From the NCBI GenBank assembly GCA_947566075.1, contig CANOIM010000012.1:1-64000 (forward strand): a stretch of DNA of 64,000 bases, read 5' to 3'. This stretch comes from an uncultured Eggerthellaceae bacterium (lineage in GTDB: Bacteria; Actinomycetota; Coriobacteriia; Coriobacteriales; Eggerthellaceae). Of this stretch, positions 59,444-64,000 are shown piece after piece. Made by a program: the position numbers and the translations under genes. Every line of letters begins with the position of its first letter. The first letter of the stretch is position 1. The notes under the pieces are model-generated. The model had not been told where the DNA came from. It made no database searches and saw only the letters and a program-made list of their open reading frames with translations.

Positions 59444-61069
59444 ATGGCGAAGGGGTCAGCGAACGAGTTCGCGAAGGGGCCGCTTGAGGCGAACAGGGTG
59501 CTCCTGGCTGACGATGCCTTTGACGGTCAGCGTTTCTGGGGCGAACCGGTGGCCCTGGGCCTGCGGGAAGAGCGCATCGCGTGGCTTGCACCCCAGGCGG
59601 CCGCGGGCACGAATGCCTACCCGCTGGCACCCGGCGCGCCCCTGCAGCGCTTCAACGGTGCCTGCTTGCTTCCCGGCTTCCACGATGCCCACCTGCATTT
59701 CTTCCACGCAGCCCTCTACGCGTCACCCTTGGCCGCCACCTTCGTGGGCGCCAGCGAAGCAGACTGCGTTTCCCGGCTGCAAGCGTTCGCCCAAGGGCGC
59801 CCGCGAGGCCAGTGGCTGCTGGCTCAAGGCTGGCGGGAATATCTTTGGAACCCGGCCCAGCTGCCTAGCCGCGCATCCCTGGACGCGGCGTTTCCTGATC
59901 AGCCGGTGGCGCTCTATTCGGGGGATGCCCACACCCTCTGGCTGAACAGCTGCGCCTTGGATGCCCTGGGTATCACGCAGGATTCCCAGCCTCCAGCAGG
60001 TGGGAGCTATGACAAAGATAGCGAAGGAGAGCTGACGGGCCTCGTTCGCGAAACCGCCGCCATGGAGCTCATGCCGCGGATCGTGGCAGCGTTCTCTTCG
60101 TCAGAGCTGCTGGATGCCTATCGCTCATTCCAGCAGAAGTTGAACGCCTTCGGCATCACCAGCGTCTGCGATATGGCGCTCACAGCCACCAGCGGCCTTG
60201 ATTTCATCCGCGCTGACCTCTTTCGCGCATTGGAGCGCACTGGCCAGCTTACCCTGCGTCCGCATCTGTTCCCCACGCTGACTGAAGAGGCGCTCAACGG
60301 GGGAAAGCTAGAGGAGATGCAGCGGGAACTGCAGGGGCCGCTCGTGCGAGCCTGTGGCTATAAGCAGTTCTTTGACGGCGTGTCCAGCCAGCACACGGCT
60401 TGGCTGGCGGAGCCTTACACCAACGCGCATTTTCCCGGTGACTGCGGGCGTCCCACCCTGGCACCGGAGGTGCTGGAACGGCTCATGGTGGGGGCACAGG
60501 CGAAGGGGCAGCTGGTCCGCATCCATACCATTGGGGATGAGGCCATCCACCAGGCGCTCAACATCTATGAGCGCAGCCCGCAGACGGGGCGGCTGGTGTT
60601 GGAGCATTTGGAGAACTTCCAGCCAGAGGATATCCCGCGGCTGGCGAAGCTGGGTGTCATAGCCTCTGTGCAACCACGACATATCACGCTGGATCCGGGC
60701 GGCCCGGAACGAGACTTGGGGCCTGAGCGCGTGCCTTTCATGTGGCCGTTCCGGCAGTTGCGGGAGGCCGGGGCTACGCTGGCGTTCGGGACGGACGCGC
60801 CGGTGACGGATCCTGATCCGCTGCGCGGTTTGCACACGGCCATCACGCGTCAGGATGCGGTGAGCCATCAGCCTGCAGAGGGCTGGCTGCCTCAGGAGCG
60901 CTTAAGCCTGGAAGAGGCGTTGGAGGCCTATACCTGGGGTGCGGCCTTCGCCTGTGGACGTGAAGGGGAGTTGGGGTGCTTGGCTCCGGGCATGCTGGCA
61001 GATATCCAGGTAAGGGAACATGGCGAAGGCACCCTCCTTGCTCTCTTTCTTGGCGGCCAACCTTTATAA
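59444..61069 (+). CDS. YtcJ-like metal-dependent amidohydrolase
   Basis: A 541-residue amidohydrolase of the YtcJ/NfdA group. PGFHDAHLHF carries the metal-binding HxH, GYKQFFDGV provides the usual Lys position, IHTIGDEAIHQAL another His, and FGTDAPVTDPDPL the Asp. The substrate is unknown; this family hydrolyses N-substituted amides or aryl/alkyl amides. ATG 59444 with GGGGGAAG is chosen; ATG 59387 is possible. It is divergent from the ribU operon. Confidence 0.85.
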   Translation: MAKGSANEFAKGPLEANRVLLADDAFDGQRFWGEPVALGLREERIAWLAPQAAAGTNAYPLAPGAPLQRFNGACLLPGFHDAHLHFFHAALYASPLAATFVGASEADCVSRLQAFAQGRPRGQWLLAQGWREYLWNPAQLPSRASLDAAFPDQPVALYSGDAHTLWLNSCALDALGITQDSQPPAGGSYDKDSEGELTGLVRETAAMELMPRIVAAFSSSELLDAYRSFQQKLNAFGITSVCDMALTATSGLDFIRADLFRALERTGQLTLRPHLFPTLTEEALNGGKLEEMQRELQGPLVRACGYKQFFDGVSSQHTAWLAEPYTNAHFPGDCGRPTLAPEVLERLMVGAQAKGQLVRIHTIGDEAIHQALNIYERSPQTGRLVLEHLENFQPEDIPRLAKLGVIASVQPRHITLDPGGPERDLGPERVPFMWPFRQLREAGATLAFGTDAPVTDPDPLRGLHTAITRQDAVSHQPAEGWLPQERLSLEEALEAYTWGAAFACGREGELGCLAPGMLADIQVREHGEGTLLALFLGGQPL

Positions 61070-61567
61070 GTGCTATGCGTCCCGCAAGGGGTGTTCGGCC
61101 TTGGCTTCAGGCTGCGAAAAGACGTGGTGCTTCGCTTATACCACGCTTTTCTTGCCTTGCAGAATCGGCCTCAACCCCTTGTGGGACGCGCCTCTTTCAC
61201 AACAACTAAAATCCTCCCGCACTGCTGATGGGACCCTACGGGCCCGCATCATCACCGCGGGCGTCCGCTAGTCGCGGCCGCCAAGTGTTTCGGGGGACGC
61301 TCATCGCGTCCCCCTCTGCTTTCACTCACGCCTTCGGCGTGGGTATCGCTCCGCGTTCGGGTTGGTGCCCCATCCGAGTGAGGGGTGGGCGCTTCGCGCC
61401 CAGGAATGTGCGCCGGTTGATCTTCCAGTCCTGTTTGTCCTCTGTGGCGCCAAACCATAGGCCGCCGCGTCCGCATCCTGGGTTGTTGCTGTTGGCCGCG
61501 GCGGCAAAGCCCTTGGATCGGTATTGCTGGTTTGGTTGGCCGTAGGGACAGGAACTCGTTCCTGTCC
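61068..61567 (-). repeat. Mosaic intergenic repeat, inverted copy
   Basis: The reverse complement of 13730-14245 over most of its length, including the CCGCAAGGGGTGTTCGGCC end, the GGGGGACGC stem and the 22-bp palindrome at 61546-61567. It starts at the stop codon of the amidohydrolase. Confidence 0.75.
61546..61567. repeat. Dispersed 22-bp palindrome, copy 4
   Basis: Same palindrome, in the orientation of copy 3, preceded by GCCGTAG. Confidence 0.85.
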
Positions 61568-61888
61568 GGAAGTTGCAAGGAAGTGCTCACTGTCTGTGGG
61601 GACAGGTTGATCGCGATTCAACCTTCGTACCCTCCGTCATCCTGAGCGAAGGACGAAGCCAGAGTCGAAGGATCTCCCCATACGATAGGGATATGCTCTG
61701 TAGCCGGGCATCCGGGCTTGATGCCCGCTTGATCCTTGAAGAATCCCCGCTAAAAGCTGATGGATCCCTGGCGAAACCCTGACGCACATCTGTCAGGTTT
61801 CTGAAGGACCCCTTTGCTATACTCCCTCCCACGCCAACGGCAGTAAGTCCTTTGGTGGCGCCTCCTAGCATGATGGGAGGTGATGATT
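61568..61888. other. Gene-free stretch with a degenerate GIY-YIG-type repeat
   Basis: GTCATCCTGAGCGAAGGACG (61636-61655), continuing to GAAGGATCT at 61675, resembles the inverted repeat of the GIY-YIG gene at 33 kb. A TATACT (61818-61823, TGC before it) may be the -10 box of the 45-residue peptide. No gene is seen. Confidence 0.6.
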
Positions 61889-62026
61889 ATGGGCAACGTG
61901 ATCTTGTTAACGATGCAGCTCGCTTGCGAACTGCTGGTCTTCGTCCGGGAAATCGTGAAGCTCATATGTGAATCCGGATCATCAGGCAAGCGCCTGAGGA
62001 GAAAGTTGGCGCGTCGTAAGCATTAG
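61889..62026 (+). CDS. 45-residue peptide with a strong ribosome site; toxin-like in shape
   Basis: A short frame: MGNVILLTMQLACELLVFVR, then EIVKLICESG and a strongly basic tail GKRLRRKLARRKH. The first 27 residues are hydrophobic or amphipathic. GGGAGGTGATGATT before ATG is the strongest Shine-Dalgarno in the window. A TATACT -10 lies about 65 bp upstream, and a GGCGCGTC/GACGCGCC stem spans its stop codon (62008-62041). Shape and expression signals recall small membrane toxins or regulators, but I recognise no family, and no antisense promoter is proven. Confidence 0.6.
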   Translation: MGNVILLTMQLACELLVFVREIVKLICESGSSGKRLRRKLARRKH

Positions 62027-62147
62027 CTTGTAGACGCGCCCCAGAAAACTCAACGGCGCCGCCTTTACCACAAGGCGTGTCGTTGGCTGAATTATACAGG
62101 CTGACGAATCGCCCCTGCAAGGATGGCGGGAGCCACCACCCGCCAAC

Positions 62148-62255
62148 GGGGGACAACGGGGACGTAGGCTATTGTCCTGTTTTCCCAAAGAGGCTTGCTG
62201 GTTCAATTATCACAACCGGAAAACAGGACAATAGCCTACGTCCCCGTTGTCCCCC
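62148..62255. repeat. Large dispersed palindrome, copy 5 (opposite orientation)
   Basis: Near-perfect 38-bp arms around a loop that is the reverse complement of the loops of copies 1 and 2 (CCAAAGAGGCTTGCTG). It lies next to the kinase stop codon, as the other copies lie next to stops. Confidence 0.9.
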
Positions 62256-62256
62256 A

Positions 62257-63132
62257 TCAGGGAAACATCAGTTTCAGCACGAACGCACCGTCCTGAACAG
62301 CGGCGGTGACAGATATCCCCTGGACTTCGCAGAGGTTGCGCACTACAGCTAACCCCAATCCGGCTCCCGTGCGCCCGCGGGCGGCATCTTCGCGATAAAA
62401 TCGCTCGAAAACGCAGGCGGGATCAGGCTGCTCTCCCGGCTGCAGTGGGTTCGCGAATGTGAGCCCATCCCCCGCTCGTTGCACCGTCAGCGCTCCATTT
62501 CCATGAATCAACGCATTCTGGATCACATTCTCATAGATGCGTCGCAAGACATCTTCATCAACCAAAGCGAAGAGTGGCTCTTCTCCCAATTCCACCTGTA
62601 CAGCCATCTCGTGCGCTTGGCATTCCGGATGCTTTGCTGCCAACACGGCAGCTAGCGGGAGCAGCGCATTCATAGGCTCCAAAGCCAGCTCAGTCTGGTC
62701 CTCTGAACGCGCATAGGAGAGCAGTTGGTCCAACAGCCCCTGCATGTCCTCGAGCCGCGTAGCCGCTGCCTGCAGATACCTCGTGCACACGGCTGCATCC
62801 TCCTCATCCGCGGCCAGCTGCACATAACCCTTCGCCCCCGCTAACGGCGTGCGGATGTCATGGGAGAGGCTGGCTAGGTTCTGCTGGAACTCCGCTTCGG
62901 TCTGCTGCTGTTCCTGCCGCTCAGCGGCGCCTTCGTCCAGTTCATGGTTGATGGCCCGCGTTAGCTCCGTGGTCCCTGGCAGCGCTCCTTCTATAGGCAG
63001 GCGAAGGTTGCTCAGCCGGTCCCGTTCGCGAAGGAACTTCGCCATGGCCCTCAATCGGAGCCGGTAGAGAGCCACCGCGGCTACACAGGCTGCGGTGGCA
63101 AGCAGAGCAACTATGATCAGCAGCGCGTCCAT
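62257..63132 (-). CDS. Sensor histidine kinase beside an ABC-2 transporter
   Basis: A 291-residue kinase with one N-terminal span (4-22), a coiled linker, HisKA with SLSHDIRTPLAGAKGYVQL, and a HATPase domain with the N-box ENVIQNALIHG and GAGLGLAVVRNL. The usual DxGxG box is replaced by TFANPLQPG, a form known in kinases that serve lantibiotic or bacitracin transporters. A single short extracellular part suggests that it senses through the transporter. The gene lies 15 bp after the permease gene on the same strand. Its response regulator may lie beyond the right edge. Confidence 0.85.
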   Translation of the reverse strand: MDALLIIVALLATAACVAAVALYRLRLRAMAKFLRERDRLSNLRLPIEGALPGTTELTRAINHELDEGAAERQEQQQTEAEFQQNLASLSHDIRTPLAGAKGYVQLAADEEDAAVCTRYLQAAATRLEDMQGLLDQLLSYARSEDQTELALEPMNALLPLAAVLAAKHPECQAHEMAVQVELGEEPLFALVDEDVLRRIYENVIQNALIHGNGALTVQRAGDGLTFANPLQPGEQPDPACVFERFYREDAARGRTGAGLGLAVVRNLCEVQGISVTAAVQDGAFVLKLMFP

Positions 63133-63147
63133 GGGCTCTCCCTTAGG

Positions 63148-64000
63148 CTATCGTATATCCCGGCGGCGGAGCACGGCGAAGATGAGCGCGACGCACACGG
63201 CAACGTAGATAACACTCACCAGCGCGATGTGTCCCGCGGGCAGAAGGGCCGGGATAGGCAGATTTGCATTCGCCGAAAGCAGTGGCGTGGCATCTGCGCC
63301 CAACAGCTGCAATGCGGTGATGGGCATCCAGAAGGGAACGGCGGCTAGGAAAGGGATCGCCTTCGCAAAGAGCTGGAACAGTTGCACGATCAGCGAACCC
63401 AGCATGCCCGATGAGACGAGCAGGGCTGTCAGCGCACCCACCCAACTAGAACGCAGCGCCCAAACCAGGCAAGCGGTGATGAGGGCGTAGGCGAACAAGG
63501 TGAGCCAGGTCAGCCCCAGCCAGAGAACGGTGTCCCCCAAAGGCTCTGCACCAGTGACCGTGAAACCTACTGCCGCGAAGGCCAGCGACGTGAATGCAGC
63601 GCTGACCAGGAGGAACACTGCCTGTATGAGCCCTATGAAAAGGATCTTCTCTCCGTAATAGATACGCCGCCCATGCCGGTCTAGGATCAGGTTCTTCACG
63701 AATCCGCTTCGGAAGTCTGACATCAGGAACATCGCAATGAAGAGGGACCCGATGATCCCCAAGAAACCGCCGTTCAAGAAGGTCCGCCCCCAGAGATGTG
63801 TGGGAGTGTCATAGCAACGTTCGTTGAGCGTCGCTGCTTCGGCTATATCCTCTTCCAGCTCAGCGCGGTCATCGGGGGTAAGTTCTGTCCCTTGCTCCAG
63901 TATGGATTGGTTCACCATGACACCGAATTCCGGTGAGGAGATCCAGTGCATGATCCCGGCCACGAGGAACATCATGGCAACGATAAGCGCAGTGAGACCC
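63148..64000 (-). CDS. ABC-2 type transporter permease, 5' end outside the window
   Basis: The frame is open to the right edge (...GLTALIVAMMFLVAGIMH), so the true start is beyond 64000; 284 residues are present. Six or so membrane spans, with a long extracellular loop after the first (about residues 28-70) and the Arg/Asp-rich end RRRDIR. It resembles permeases of lantibiotic-immunity or multidrug ABC systems. With the adjoining kinase it fits a sensing-and-export module for an antimicrobial; the ATPase is not in view. Confidence 0.8.
   Translation of the reverse strand, partial: GLTALIVAMMFLVAGIMHWISSPEFGVMVNQSILEQGTELTPDDRAELEEDIAEAATLNERCYDTPTHLWGRTFLNGGFLGIIGSLFIAMFLMSDFRSGFVKNLILDRHGRRIYYGEKILFIGLIQAVFLLVSAAFTSLAFAAVGFTVTGAEPLGDTVLWLGLTWLTLFAYALITACLVWALRSSWVGALTALLVSSGMLGSLIVQLFQLFAKAIPFLAAVPFWMPITALQLLGADATPLLSANANLPIPALLPAGHIALVSVIYVAVCVALIFAVLRRRDIR

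Noticed and set aside
18005..62255. Dispersed repeats as a CRISPR array
   Set aside because: Copies are single, kilobases apart, and have no regular spacers.
62257..63132. Missing DxGxG box as a sign of a dead kinase
   Set aside because: The same substitution is usual in kinases paired with antimicrobial-peptide transporters, and the other boxes are intact.
1..64000. Insertion sequences or prophage
   Set aside because: No transposase, integrase or phage structural gene is recognisable. The GIY-YIG unit is the only plausible mobile gene.

Overview
The window is about 64 kb of chromosome around a replication origin. It is probably from an actinobacterium of the class Coriobacteriia (Eggerthellaceae-like). 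I base this on fairly GC-rich coding sequence with a visibly AT-richer origin block, the gene set rpmH-rnpA-yidD-yidC-jag-parA-parB next to dnaA, HelD, a fused EcfA pair with a RibU-type S component, and a giant BspA-like surface protein. This assignment is from gene content only and is moderate in confidence. I see no CRISPR array, prophage or recognisable transposase.

Layout. (1) 1-12.9 kb, minus: one uninterrupted reading frame of at least 4,290 codons that runs off the left edge, a giant secreted leucine-rich-repeat protein with four copies of an about 170-190 residue module. (2) 12.9-14.3 kb: gene-free DNA holding palindromes and a mosaic repeat that recurs inverted at 61 kb. (3) 14.3-20.3 kb: a divergent D-Ala-D-Ala ligase-like protein behind a PLP aminotransferase, a small membrane protein with a pyridoxal kinase, a canonical Ddl, and rlmN. 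(4) 20.3-28.8 kb: the origin block. parB, parA, jag, yidC, yidD, rnpA, rpmH, dnaA and an unusual GHKL ATPase/winged-helix protein lie on the minus strand; rsmG alone is opposed. Three parS sites and a likely oriC (28.14-28.78 kb, with DnaA-box-like motifs) are here. (5) 28.8-36.1 kb, plus: dnaN, recF, gyrB and gyrA, with a GIY-YIG gene inside a perfect 35-bp inverted repeat wedged between the gyrases. (6) 36.1-51.1 kb: a HAD phosphatase, a TrkH-lipoprotein-RsgA operon with overlapping ends, a coiled-coil membrane protein, a large M28-like membrane protein, an HTH membrane regulator, a hybrid histidine kinase and HelD. (7) 51.1-54.4 kb: arginine synthesis (argG, argH) behind a short Arg-rich leader peptide overlapping a hairpin. 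(8) 54.4-61.1 kb: tRNA-Gly(CCC), a phosphatase, a flavin-binding-type protein, and a riboflavin ECF transporter (FMN riboswitch, RibU, fused EcfA-EcfA, EcfT), then an amidohydrolase. (9) 61.1-64 kb: repeats, a 45-residue peptide gene with a strong ribosome site, and a histidine kinase with an ABC-2 permease that continues off the right edge.

The most interesting non-coding theme is several families of dispersed palindromes placed exactly at gene ends. One has perfect 30-35 bp arms that vary together between copies and sits between convergent genes or right after stop codons; another is a hairpin plus a 124-bp conserved block after two neighbouring genes. The best candidate regulatory system is the arginine leader in front of argG. 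The best candidates for undescribed protein biology are the repeated module of the giant surface protein, the origin-adjacent GHKL/winged-helix protein, and the M28-like protein whose catalytic halves are separated by a long disordered insert.
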